A DNA stretch of 64,000 bases from Gymnopilus junonius (Eukaryota; Basidiomycota; Agaricomycetes; Agaricales; Galerinaceae). Both the position numbers and the translations under genes were made by a program. The notes under the pieces were generated by a model that made no database searches, had not been told where the DNA came from, and saw only the letters and a program-made list of their open reading frames with translations. Within the stretch, counting starts at the first letter, position 1, and each line of letters opens with the position of its first letter. The DNA lies in assembly GCA_015501075.1 (NCBI GenBank), contig JADNYJ010000039.1:124001-188000 (forward strand). The letters are read 5' to 3'. Positions 46,401-57,516 of this stretch are shown piece after piece.

Positions 46401-48117
46401 ATGACCCTCATCGACTCTGTCAAAGTAATGGTGGCTTCATGGATCAATCCTGGCTCCAGTACCGACAAACATTCCCACCACACCATCGACGGCGGCGTGT
46501 CAAAGGAAGAGCTGCTGGCAGCAGATCCCAAAAAGGAAGGAGGCTCTGTCAGGATGGACGATCACAAACCGACAGCCGAGAGCGTCCAGGTTCAGGTTTC
46601 TGCGAACAGGAAGGAAAATCAGGTATCAGAACGAATATCGAGTCATAGCAGCAGGAGGAATACCGAGGGAAGCGTCGCCTCCCTCCCTAGGCGACAGGAT
46701 GTACCTGTTCGTGATGACCACCACGATCGGGAATGGGAACGCAAACGAAAGTATGAACGAGAGCGGGACCGAGCAGACGAACTGGCAAAGGACGTCGAAT
46801 CTTTGAAGCAAAAATTGCAGGCCTCGCATACGAAGCTCGCTGACGAACGTCAACAAACCAAAAGTTACGAACGCAAGAGCAACGACATTCAGAAGGAACG
46901 GGATAGTATACTTAGGTCCCGCAACGAGCAGATCAAGATCCAGATGGAGAAGGTTCAGGCTGTAGAAAGGAGACTTGCAGACGCGGAGGCGCGGAATCGG
47001 AAACAGGAGACCGAGTTGCAGATTCTACGGGAAAAGCTTCGTGCTTCAGAGGAAAAGCAGTCGAGAATGGCGAGCTTGTTGGAAGAGCGAACATCTGACC
47101 TCAAAGGCGTCCAACCGTTCCTGACGACGGCCGACCGCTATTCCGGTGCGGAGATTATCAAGATGGTGGAAGGTCTCAACGCCGAGATATTCCAGGCAGC
47201 GGCGTTCATGGCTGAACTGGTCGTGGATGATTCCATGATTGCTACGAAGGAGGAATACGCATCCAATATGGAACACTTCAGAGAAAATTTGGATTCAGTC
47301 CGAAGAGAAATTGGGAAAGAATTATTCACGTATCTCGCCACCAGGTCTGGAGAAGTACGACAAGATCCATTACCTCTTCAGTTGGGCATTCAACACCTCC
47401 TTACGGCATGGTACGCACACAAAGTCGAATCTTTTTCTTCCGGGCCGTTGGGGACTGAACTGAGGCAGTTGTATCAGAGGATACGGACATCAGGTAGACG
47501 TTTATCTCACTTACTTGATTGTTACTCCTTCTGAACACTATGTAGAAATCCAAGCAATCGCTGGGAGGTGGAGGGCAATAACAAGCTCGCATATGCAAGA
47601 CACAGGGTACCGTCAAAACCCGCATATTATATTTAGTTCGATCGCGGTTTTACTAATCTTGTGCGGGTGGTCATGGGAGAGCAAGGGATCCCAGAAGGTG
47701 ATTCCGACAATGCAGAAGAAAATTTCGACGATAGAGGAACAATGTATCCGGCTCAAGGCTGCAGTAAAAGAAGGAATCACCACCGCCGACATGGACATTG
47801 TTTATGCTGTTCCTGGAACCGAGTTCGGTGAGAACATGGCGGACTCTTATGCAGACGTCACAGATGGTTCTGCGGCCGTCAACACAACCCGCAAGGAGCT
47901 CGTGCTTTGCACAGTCGGGATGGGTCTCCAAAAGACCTTGATAAAGCGTGGTGCCGGCAGAGAGGTGACCTACCAAGAGGACGTCCTCGTCAAGCCCAAA
48001 GTTGCGCTCGTGTCCGTTTTGCAGGAAGAAAACCACGAAGAATCTATTCGCGACAAGACCATCCCTCAGCAGCCGCCTACAGAGAGTCTTCCCCAACACA
48101 TGCAGGATGGGAAATGA
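46401..48117 (+). CDS. coiled-coil family protein CC4 (intact reference member)
   Basis: Two exons, about 555 residues; intron near 47494-47544 (TCAG/gtagac..tgtag/AA). N-terminal ~100 residues are polar and disordered. A continuous Glu/Arg/Lys-rich coiled coil runs from about residue 110 to 235 (YERERDRADELAKDVESL). The family core follows (RTSDLKGVQPFLTTADRYSG, VEGLNAEIFQAAAFMAE, LQLGIQHLLTAWYAHKV). The C-terminal exon has IQAIAGRWRAITSSHM, a hydrophobic stretch (IIFSSIAVLLILCGW) and LVLCTVGMGLQKTL near the end. No enzyme motif is present, so a scaffold or partner role is likely but unproven. The ATG at 46401 is the first in frame and lies 60 bp after the conserved GGTTATAATCAC. Divergent to Hsp70-like G. 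Confidence 0.85.
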
Positions 48118-49741
48118 AGAACCAGGGACTATGATTTCGGATTGATTTTCGGGTTCGGTGGCCAGCTGGCTGGTCGTATACAACTTGTATTACTGTCGTT
48201 TCGAACATTTTGAGTACGTCATGCGTAAATTATCTACAGTAACTGCAATTTAATTTATCAGAACTGGATGATACTAAGCATGTATGATGTAGAGCGTACC
48301 AGGCCTCCAAATCCCAAATCCCAAGGGAAAACCCTTCAAGGCTCTTCAGACCTGGAGTGGATACTGTTTTCTTCGCAGAAACAGCTGTAGGAAAGTCGTC
48401 CAGATGGTCGAAGAGGATCTTCATCGGCTTGTCATTTGGCGGAAATTGAGTTGGCGGTGGACGCCGGTGGTTGGTCGAAAAAATTGGGCTAAAATTAGCG
48501 GTCATAACGTGACTTACGATGACTCAAAGACTCAAAGTCAGAGATAAGATAAGGATGGAACGAGTTAACAGATCCTGTCTTTCTTTGGGGCAAGCTTGAG
48601 CTTGAACGTTTGAACGTCGATTATGCCATATGGCACAGAAGAAACATCTCCCGGAATCAAAATCTCTCTTGTTGATCTCCTATCTGTGTTCAGAACACTC
48701 AGTGAGTACAACATACCAGCTGAAGAGCTCCTAGCAGCCATAGAAACCAAAGAGCAGAGAGAGGTGCAGCCGAGGTATGCACCATTTTTGGCATTGAAAG
48801 TTTACCTGAAATAATTTGAACTAATCTCACATTTAACACAATAACACGCCTTCAGATCCAGAAATTGTAACTGTTAAAAAACCGCATGGAATTATACTCA
48901 GTGCTGGTCCGCCTTGAAGTCAATCACCATTTCTATTTCCGTTTCCATCAACATAGACACTGACCATGTACACAGAACAAGTAAACCCAAAAGGGGAGCT
49001 CGACATCACCATCTGCTAGAGCTGACCAAGAAGGAGTTCCGAACTAAATGGCATCCCACCTTACAAACCATGGATGTATCCAAATGGGAATCAAATAGCA
49101 CCTCTTCCAGATCCAGAACCACAGGCTAACCTCGAACCATCAGCTTTGCAATGTGAAGAATGAGAGCCTTGTGCTGCTGAATTGGAGTTGGAATCGTCTC
49201 ATTTAAATGGTACTGCGACCAGCCAGAGTTCGGTTCGGCCGGTTCCGGTCCGAACTGACAGAACTTCGGCAACCCTAGCTATGAGATTCAGAAGAATAAG
49301 TTTGATGAGATGCAATGTCGGTGGGAGGAGGAGAAGTCAACACCATTCCTGTTCTATGATGGAGCTCATTGTGTTCATATATCGTAATTTTGAATGGTTT
49401 CCGAAGTGGTGGTTGAAAAAAAACCACAAAATGAGCTAAAAATAGACATGCTACTAAAATAGTTCGGACCGGTACTTATATTAGTACTGAGGCTCCGCCC
49501 GAAAACAAACTCGGCCGACGCATCCATTTGCCAAACGAAAGATGATGTCGATGAATATTTGTGCTTGAACTCGAAAGTGACTCATCGAAACCCAAAAAAA
49601 AATCTTACTATAAAATTGACCATCGAGGGATACTAGATACCCCAAGCAACTAGTGCTGTTACTAATACTAGGAGTACCACAGGGCCCGACTCGTTTCCAA
49701 GCCCTGGCCCAGAATTTTGGGAGGTAGTCCAGAGGAGGACC
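48118..49741. other. intergenic, no gene recognised
   Basis: Open frames on - near 48230-48505 and + near 48623-48814 have protein-like composition, but I recognise no family and see no splice support. An inverted repeat lies at 49245-49472. Confidence 0.35.
49245..49472. repeat. 12-bp inverted repeat, possible MITE relic
   Basis: CCGGTCCGAACT at 49245-49256 and its reverse complement at 49461-49472, about 204 bp apart, in a GGTTCGG-rich setting. No target-site duplication was found, so the transposon reading is weak. Confidence 0.3.
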
Positions 49742-51968
49742 ATGATACTACGTTGGACAACGTTAACGCGTGGATACTCCAGCACAACCAAAGGCCCCCC
49801 AATCATCTCCATTCCCCCCGGATCCAACATCTACGCCTTCGGCGCACCCTCCCACACTCGGACACCACTCCTATCCCACCTCGCGTGGACCGTGAACGAA
49901 GGTGAAGCCTGGGCGGTCGTCTCAGGGTCTGGAAGCGGAGGCGGGGGGAAGAGCGCGATTTTCAAGGCAAGTTTACCTCCTCCCTTCTTTTTTTTATTTT
50001 TCCACCGCCCTTCTCATCAATCTCATGCGATGCGACAGTGTAGACTCTACTGGGTCACACCAGAATATCACCGCCCACGCATGAGATGCAAGGCCGGTGG
50101 GCCGAATCAGGGGGATTATATCCCTTTCTCTCCCATCCCACCATAGACCCCTACACACGCATCTCCTTCGTCTCCTTCCGCCAACGCACTGGGGGCGGGG
50201 ACGCGGGTGCGTTCTTCGATTATACAGCGCGTTATGGCGCTATGCGTGAGGAGGAGGATAAGATCACCGTTCGGGACACCTTGAGCGCTGCCGCTGGAGG
50301 AGAGCACGACCAAAGGCTCTTTGATGAATTGACGGAGCGGATTGGGCTCAAACCCCTCCTTGACCTGCCGTTGATCACACTAAGCAATGGACAGACGAGG
50401 AGGGCGAGGGTGGTTAGAGCTATTTTGGATAGACCGGAGGTGTTGTTGCTTGACGAGCCGTTGAGTGAGTCGTTTCGCTTGGTAAATTACTGACTGACTG
50501 CATCCGGCTAATTAACTCTACTTCTACTTCTACTCCTCCAGCCGGCCTCGACCCGCCCTCTAGAAAAGCCCTCACGGAAACCCTCCAACGACTGCACAGT
50601 GAAAAGTCTCCACGAATCATCATCGGTCTGAGAAAAGGCGAGGAGGTGCCTTCGTGGATCACTCATGTCCTCGAGATTGAAGGCGGGACGGCGCGGACTT
50701 GGGAGGCATCGGAATTTTCACCCCAGCTACCATGGCGCTGTCTGCTCAGGCTTCGTCGACGAAAGTGAAATTTGAAATCGAATCTTCGACGCCGCCGCCG
50801 ACGCAAAGACAAAGCGAGGGCGCGTTGTTAGTGGACATGCGGGATGTGAATGTGGCTTATGGAGACCGGAAGGTACAGTTGTAGTATTCTTACATCATCA
50901 TCACCATCGACCAATCTCATTATCTCTAGGTCCTGACGAATATCAATTGGCAGATTAGACAGGGCGAGCGATGGCATTTGCAAGGCGCGAATGGTATGTG
51001 CATATATCCACCATTTATTGTTTGTTTATTTTTTTCTTCTTTCTTTCTGTTCTTTCGATCTTCCATTTATCCTTCCATCCATTTCTTTTTTTCGTTCCCT
51101 CTTCCATCCCCGAAACGGCCGAAACTAACCTCCCCTCTTCTAGGATCCGGAAAGACGACTCTCCTGTCCCTTCTCACAGGGGACCACCCACAATCGTACA
51201 CCCAAGCGCACCTCCTCCTGCCCTCGGTGCCCAAACCTCCGCAGGACCCAACATCTTCATCGGCATCGTTAACATCACCCTCACAGCCCCCGTTACAGCA
51301 CCGCAAACGCACCCCGACCCCGCATTTGCGCCAGCTCATCGGCGTCGTGTCCCCCGAGATGTTCGACGCGTTCCCGCGGCGACATCCTGGGATGAGCGTG
51401 TGGGAGGCTGTGACGACGGGGTTTGATGGGGGTTTGTGCCGAGGACCAAGGGTGCCAATGAGGAGATGAGGAAGATGGGCGGGGTTGGGTGGGTGGATGT
51501 GGCTGATGATGAACTGGACTCTGGGATGGGATGGGACGCGAGTGAAGGGAGAAGGAGAAGAAGAGGGAGGAGGTGAGAGTGTGGAGGGTGGGGAGGTGTT
51601 GGGAAGTCTTAAATGGTCTGGGGCCTGCTGCATGGTCGCGCTCGGCATTTTCTACTGCCCAGTCCACATCCGCATCCACATCCACACCAATAATAACACC
51701 CCTAACACAGGAATTCGCTCAGACACCCTTTTCCTCCCTCCCACCTGGGACACAGCGGCTCGTCCTGCTTATGCGCGCGTTGGTGGGCCGGCCACCGGTA
51801 GTGTTGTTAGATGAGGTTTGGAGCGGGATGGACGAGGATCAGGTACGGGCTGCGAGGGGGTATTTGAGGGGTGAAGGCGTCGGAGAGGATCAGGCGGTGG
51901 TGGTAATTACGCATTGGGAGGATGAGGTGCCTTGGGTCGAGGGGGAGGTGAGGAGGTTTAAGCTTTGA
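49742..51968 (+). CDS. two-domain ABC ATPase without membrane domain (YDR061W/ModF-like)
   Basis: Two ABC nucleotide-binding domains in tandem and no membrane segments. Domain 1 has a P-loop (SGSGSGGGGKSAIF), a signature-like TLSNGQTRRARVVRAIL and Walker B VLLLDEPL/TGLDP. Domain 2 has QGANGSGKTTLLSLLTGDHP, a PPGTQRLVLLMRAL signature region and VVLLDEVWSGMDEDQ. The N-terminus (MILRWTTLTRGYSST) looks like a mitochondrial presequence. An intron with a GC donor fits at 49967-50085 (AAG/GCAAGT ... GAG/ATG, phase 0); others lie near 50465-50541, 50874-50931 and 50994-51144. The frame slips near 50700 and again in a G-run at 51428-51432 (GFDG/GFVPRTKG), so the product is interrupted unless these are sequence errors. 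Function of this subfamily is poorly known. Confidence 0.75.
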
Positions 51969-52704
51969 TATTGCAACTAGTCGATATTTGCAATGGATTA
52001 CTTTGGTGTGGGTGTAAATGTTTGATGAAGGGAGCCTGTCACTTCATCTACACGGCAGTTAGACCCGTAGGAGACCTACGGCAACTTTGAGCTCCCCTAT
52101 TGTATCGTTGTGAGGGAGACCCTCTGTTTGGGTCTGTAAAATGGAAATTTTGATTGTTCTGTAACTCGTCGATGCGCCACCCTCCGCCAATTTCCAAATA
52201 TGTACTGACCGAATTCTTGGACCATTTTTGGTAGTTTTATAATTTTGTTCCTGTCTGCGTAGCACATATTTTTGATTTGTATCATACTCTTGACATTTCC
52301 ATTCCAGCAGCAAGCATGGGTCTATATCATATTTTATTTACCTTTTCCGTAGTTTTTTTTTATCTACTCTCCTGTTTCAAATCTGACTCGTTTTACATTC
52401 TAGCTACAATATAAATACCTGGAACATTTGTGCAGTAGTAAACAATCGAACTTAGTACCCATTCACTGGCTAAGAAGCTCTACTATCATCTGAGCATTTA
52501 TATTTTCGATTTACTTCAATTTTATCTACTCTAAACTATGCTTTTGGACCTCTAGCAAAAGGAGTTTGCTACCGAGTCAAATACAGGACTCGTTTCGAAC
52601 TCGACGCATCTCACTGCGTTTCACCGTTACGATTTGAGTCTTCTTGTCCTATTACATCCTATTACTACCACCATCCAACAACCTCGACGTCGCACATCGC
52701 TGTG
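51969..52704. other. intergenic, no gene recognised
   Basis: AT-rich 3' flank of the ABC gene and upstream region of the following pseudogene; nothing else seen. Confidence 0.4.
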
Positions 52705-53573
52705 ATGGCTCAGCTTATTCGCTCCGCAAAGTCTGACAGTGACTGGACGTACAATGAACTCTACGCCTATAACATCTCCATTACACCCTCACAATCGTAT
52801 CTTACTGCGGCCGACAATGGAATTCGAGACTGACCGACAGCACCAGCTGATTTCTTTCAACTCGGCGCAGATCCATCTCTCGACCATCTTGATCCCTCCA
52901 TCCTCACGTCACCGGTCACTGACGCCGAAGACCCCAACCTCTCAGAAGCAACTAAAGAATACCTGGGTTATCTGGACCTCGCCACCCGTGCCCATCAAAA
53001 AAGCGCTATCGACGATTTCGCCGCGGCGACTCTGAGGCTCTTGGGCTTCCGCGCGCCGAACACCACCGTGGCAACCCGCTATGCCATCCCTCTCGTCATC
53101 TGCGGCGAGAAGCGGGCTGCTCAAACAGACGTATGCATTATACATCACCCCACCACCACCATCCTACTCGTCCTTGTTGCAGACAAGACAATCTTTAATA
53201 ACGCAGCTGCTGTCGATGTCGAGGTCGAGGCGCAGGTTGTGGCAGAGGCGATCGCCGCCTTTCAATTCACAACGCCAAGCATGCAGAGACCGGCCGACCT
53301 ACCCTTGAAGCTATGACCGTTCCCTGCATCACCATGTCCGGCACCACGCCCACCTTCTACCTCATCCCTGTCAGCAAGGAACTCAGCGATGCCGTCATTA
53401 CAGGCCAATATCCTACATCACAAACTCAGGTCTTGAAGTGCATCACTACTGTGACTCATCAAAGGCGGGTCAGAGATGGAATGGCGGACCCAGAATTCCG
53501 AAAGATTGCTCTCAAACGCTTCCTTGCGTTCAAGGATCTTGCACAGAGCCACTGGCAGCAGTACCTGGTTTAG
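52705..53573 (+). pseudogene. broken member of an Agaricomycete hypothetical family
   Basis: Starts MAQLIRSAKSDSDWTYNELYAYNI and continues through YLDLATRAHQKSAIDDFAAATLRLLGF, VICGEKRAAQTDVCI and VVAEAIAAFQF, then MTVPCITMSGTTPTFYLIPVSKEL. This order (WTFNEL.AYNI, DDFA..LL..LGY, AQTDVC, IAEAIAA, ITM.GT.P.FY.IPV) belongs to a large family I know only from Agaricomycetes; its function is unknown. An in-frame TGA stands at 52831-52833 and one base is missing near 53270. No intron removes the stop while keeping the frame. It is therefore read as a pseudogene. Confidence 0.7.
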
Positions 53574-54905
53574 TTGTTGTTTACTGATTTGGCACACACA
53601 ACTCCATCGCCCAGATTCCCTTCCCTTGGACTGGTACGAACCCCCTATTATTACATTTTTTTCTTTCCCTTGTGAGTCGGAAAATTAGCTGAAACTCTAT
53701 TTTCAAAGGAGGGTTAGAGGTTCGCATGTCGAGCACAGAAATAAAAGTAAGCCTACTATCTAACCCACAACCGCTGAGTTAAGATTGGTATTTGCACATA
53801 GATACTTGATCATGGAAATTTGCGGTGTGGACATGAACAGAACTTACGAAATGGCCCGAGTTACTAGTAGGAGGGTATGGTCCTTATGATGAACTCTAGG
53901 ACTGAGAAACCTATTATTCCTTCAGTGTCTTAATGAAAATGCGGTCCTAGTTCCATGCGGCACACAGTTAAGCTGCAGAAGTTTCAGGAAGATACCTAGC
54001 CAGGAATCGTCGTTGAGAAACTTGTAGCCATCAGCTTCGCTAGAGGATTATGTGGGTTTCTGATGTACATTGTGTGTTGAAAAAAAATCGGGTAAAATAG
54101 AATAAAAACATTGACCCCATAGTGAACATTGACTGCCGATGTACTCGCCGCAGCGTTAGAGAGGTCAAAAAGAGGTTTAAAGGCAGAAATGTAACCAATG
54201 GTAAATCCGATCCTGTCATGATTCTGTCTGATCAGATCTCATGACTCTAAACACGATCACGTGACAATTGACGCTTCTCCTATTTCTGGAACAAGAGCCA
54301 CGAAAACAAGGATTCTTGACGACACCCATGGCCTTGAACTAGTCAGAACTTCTCTGCTTCTGTTGTTGCGTTACTTTTTCCCCTCAATTTAGCAAATTTA
54401 CTCTGACTGTGAAAATGCTTTAGTCTCTAAAAGACGGTACGCTTCTGCTTCGTTATTGTATTCTGAATCATTCATGCTTATTCCTCAAGATCCAGGTTCT
54501 CCTACTGAAAAAGTCCCTCCTCTTGGAGCTGGATTTAGAACAAGGTAACCACGGGCGTGATTCTCAGAGCGCGCTAAACACAACACTACTCGGATGCTTT
54601 CATAATTTTTACGGGAAATTACCTATTCAAGGGACACTTCATCCGTTGACACCAAGCTGTGGACGCCATTAGTAGACGTTGGCATGGATCTTTCAACGAC
54701 ATCGATACCTTGTACTCATGTGAATAAATGAGTGCACTCCTAATCCTGTCCCCTCTCTTCACCGACTCACCATGGGCGTGGAACTCCCCCGTGTGAGAAG
54801 GTTACCCCTCATCCCATATCGCATGCAGCGCTCCTTCGGCCGCGTATTCTTTTTCGTACCATACCACACGAAAGTATACGTCAGCGCTAGGATCTTCGAC
54901 TTTGA
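53574..54905. other. intergenic, no gene recognised
   Basis: Contains ATCACGTGAC near 54257 (E-box). An open frame at 54772-54975 (MGVELPRVRRLPLIPY...) may be a 5' exon of the next gene, but no phase-correct splice joins it. Confidence 0.35.
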
Positions 54906-56188
54906 ATGCTGCGTCCCGGAATTATTGGATGGACCATTGGGGGTGCTCATACGTTATTCACACTTGTTTTGGTAGGAAGGGCCGGTTTGAAGATGTCGCC
55001 GGAGGAGTTTCTTTTTGGAAATGAGGAGGATGAGGGTCTGGATTTCTATGCGCCGATGTCAGCCCCTTGGGCTAGGTGGGCTTATAGGCTGATCATGAAC
55101 GTGAAGGGGAAGGTGGAAGAGACGAAGGGCGAAATCACTGTCGCGCCTCTGTTCACCCCAACGCCTGAGGAGGAACTAAAGAGATATCCTCCGAGGCGCC
55201 ATTTTGATCGTCTTGCACGAGGGTATGTGTCCATTTTCAATTCCAGGCTAGTCTTTAATCTGAACCTTACTAACCACCCTGGCTTTTTCTTTTGGTTTCG
55301 CATACCGGAGTTTCCGCCGCTGATCTCTATTGTTTTTCGTCGTTAGAAATGTTCGCCTTCTCTATTTCAGAAGCTTGGAAAAAGGGAAATATCAGCCCGG
55401 ACAAGAAGCTAAACCTGATGATTGGGGGGATCTTCCTGTTGATGCAAATGGAGTCGACCTTGCTAGGGCACGACACTGGTGGAGCATGGAGTCCATTGCC
55501 GTTAGTTGCACACTCTTTGCTACCCATCCACAATTTATTTGCTGATGACCAACATTGAAGGTAATCACTGACAAGGGAGGTTCCAACGGCATCTTCCATC
55601 CTGTCGACCAAGACCGTTTGTCTCCTTTGGCGGCGTACAACTTATCCAAGCAATGGACACAACCTATCCGGATCTTTGGTCTGTCCTCGACTTTCTCCTT
55701 CTATATTCGCGTAAGTCTGATTTGTTTATCTAGAACCGCGAACTTCGAAAGTAACCCCCACCGCTCGCAAAATCCGAAACATCGTCTATCCCCTCCTATT
55801 CTTCATCTGGACCTTCCTGAGGCTTCTTGTCGGCTTCCCTGAACACAACGTGAAGTTCCTCGGCAATCTCTACGGAACCGCATACGCGTCGGTTTACGAC
55901 TACACTGGCTGGGTTACAGAAAAAATCAGATTAGGAACATTTGACTCGATTCAAATCATTTTTTCTTTGCCTTTTTCACTGACTATCGTGTTGTGGTTTG
56001 GAATCAAGATTGCAGCCGTGTGGTTTGCTTCAGCGGGTGGTGGGGCACTCAGTTCTGCCGTGGACTTATCGGCTTCAGCGATTTGTTGCGTTTTGGATCT
56101 TGCGATGTACCTCGACTGGAAGGCGTGGGTCTTTATCTTGGTCGTATTGTGGTACGCCATTGCCGAGTATCTCAGTCCGAAGGCATGA
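54906..56188 (+). CDS. integral membrane protein of unknown family
   Basis: Four exons with clean junctions: CGAGG/gtatgt near 55222 to TTAG/AAATGTT near 55348, ATTGCC/gttagt near 55500 to GAAG/GTAATC near 55561, and TTTG/gtctgt near 55679 to CTAG/AACCGCG near 55733. An N-terminal membrane segment (IIGWTIGGAHTLFTLVLV) is followed by a ~200-residue soluble part (PEEFLFGNEEDEGLDFY, RHFDRLARGNVRLLYFRSLEKG). Four or so further hydrophobic segments follow (YPLLFFIWTFLRLLVGF, IIFSLPFSLTIVLWFGIKIAAVWF, WVFILVVLWYAIAEYL). A TGA directly precedes the ATG at 54906 in frame, which supports this start. I do not recognise the family. Confidence 0.65.
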
Positions 56189-56929
56189 TGGCCTTGATTT
56201 ATTTTTCATTATCTTTCTTTCAGCAAAATTCTTCTTTTCCTTTTCTTATTTCCTCACCATCTCTCATCATTCATTTAACACTCTATGATCTATGTCCCAG
56301 TCCGTATGCAACCCTATGCCTTATGCTTTCCTTTTTCTATTCAAGCATTTGTAATTTACTCAAGCATTGTAGGGAAGTAGAGAAGTCCAAATAATTGTAC
56401 TATTAACACAAGAATTAAACCACTGTGTCGTATACGCGAACGTCCGTCTGACAGTGAGAGGGTACCTAAATATTATTTTGGACAACGTCAGATAATTCAA
56501 TCCTCGGAACTGACTTGGATCGTTGGACTATAGCAGACATCCATCAGAACTTTGAATGATTTTAGCTACGTTTAAATATATGCGCATGTTATTGCGGCGC
56601 TAGTTGACGGATACTTTACTCGACGTTCTGGCTTTGTCGTGAATTCGGCTCTTGCCTACCTCTCGATGTTACTGGAGCATCAAGCAAATACGCCGCATTT
56701 CGCACGCATACAGCGAATTTACGTAGCATCGGACTTCCATTTTCCCCAAATTTATCCCTAGTCTCCTGCCTTTGTACCAATCAATTATAGAAATGTTCAC
56801 TTGAGCGGGGATTATGATGAACATGGAAAAGGAAACGAGAAGACGCAACTTATTATAGAATAGAATAGAGAAAATGCTAAAACTTCGCAAAAAAGTATCC
56901 AGTTCAGCAATGTCTTATGACGAATGGAC
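56189..56929. other. intergenic, no gene recognised
   Basis: 3' flank of the membrane protein and 3' flank of the U6 gene; nothing else seen. Confidence 0.4.
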
Positions 56930-56994
56930 AAAATAAATATTGAGATCCGTAGATCTACCACTCCGGGAAAGCGTGTCATCCTTGTGCAGGGGCC

Positions 56995-57025
<31 letters not shown>

Positions 57026-57049
57026 TTCGTATGTCACCCCGAAGGGGAC
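56930..57049 (-). ncRNA. U6: U6 spliceosomal snRNA
   Basis: On the minus strand the 5' stem-loop (GTCCCCTTCGGGGTGAC) is followed by the U6 core: AATTGGAACGATACAGAGAA, GATTAGCATGGCCCCTGC, then ACAAGGATGACACGC. This includes the ACAGAGA box that pairs with the 5' splice site and the AGC triad region. The core differs from the usual form at GCACAAGG (GCGCAAGG elsewhere). The 3' internal stem side reads CTTTCCCGGAGTGG. A short T-run (TTTT at 56930-56933, minus sense) could be the Pol III terminator; it lies about 20 nt beyond the expected 3' end, after a small AGATC/GATCT hairpin. The exact 3' end is uncertain and a U6-derived pseudogene cannot be excluded. Confidence 0.85.
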
Positions 57050-57516
57050 AGAAGCAAGTGAAGAAACTGAGTAATCAGCGGCAAGATTTTGAATTTTGTT
57101 CAATCTGCTGGGTAAGCACGTGGTGTCTCCCTTTCGAAAACTCGGAATCTATACTATTCCTCCAACCTCGATTACTTCACGTTCTAACATTGAACAGGAC
57201 CCCCGTTTATCTTGAGGAAACTCGAATACGAAACCGGCCATTTCGGGGCAACATTTTTGGGGGAATTTCTTACCTGACTCACCCATCTCTATGCTTTCTT
57301 TCGTCCTCTCTGTCCTTTGATACAATGATAGTCGCTGGCATGCGACCACTGCTCTTATATATTTGCTTTTAGAGGGACGCTCCTAATGATTTATTTTGAT
57401 GATGTATGGTTTAAACTTTCAGGATTCTTCGATTCGATTATGCGTCGACAGGCCAACAACTTACTCGGGCAAGCATGACCTGTAACTTTAAGGTGTGAAA
57501 TCAAACGCAACTACTA
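57050..57516. other. intergenic, no gene recognised
   Basis: 5' flank of U6 (minus sense) and 3' flank of the S66 peptidase gene. No clear TATA box for U6 is visible. Confidence 0.4.

Noticed and set aside
54772..54975. First exon of the membrane protein gene
   Set aside because: No splice joins it in phase to the following frame, and a TGA-ATG at 54903-54908 gives a simpler start.
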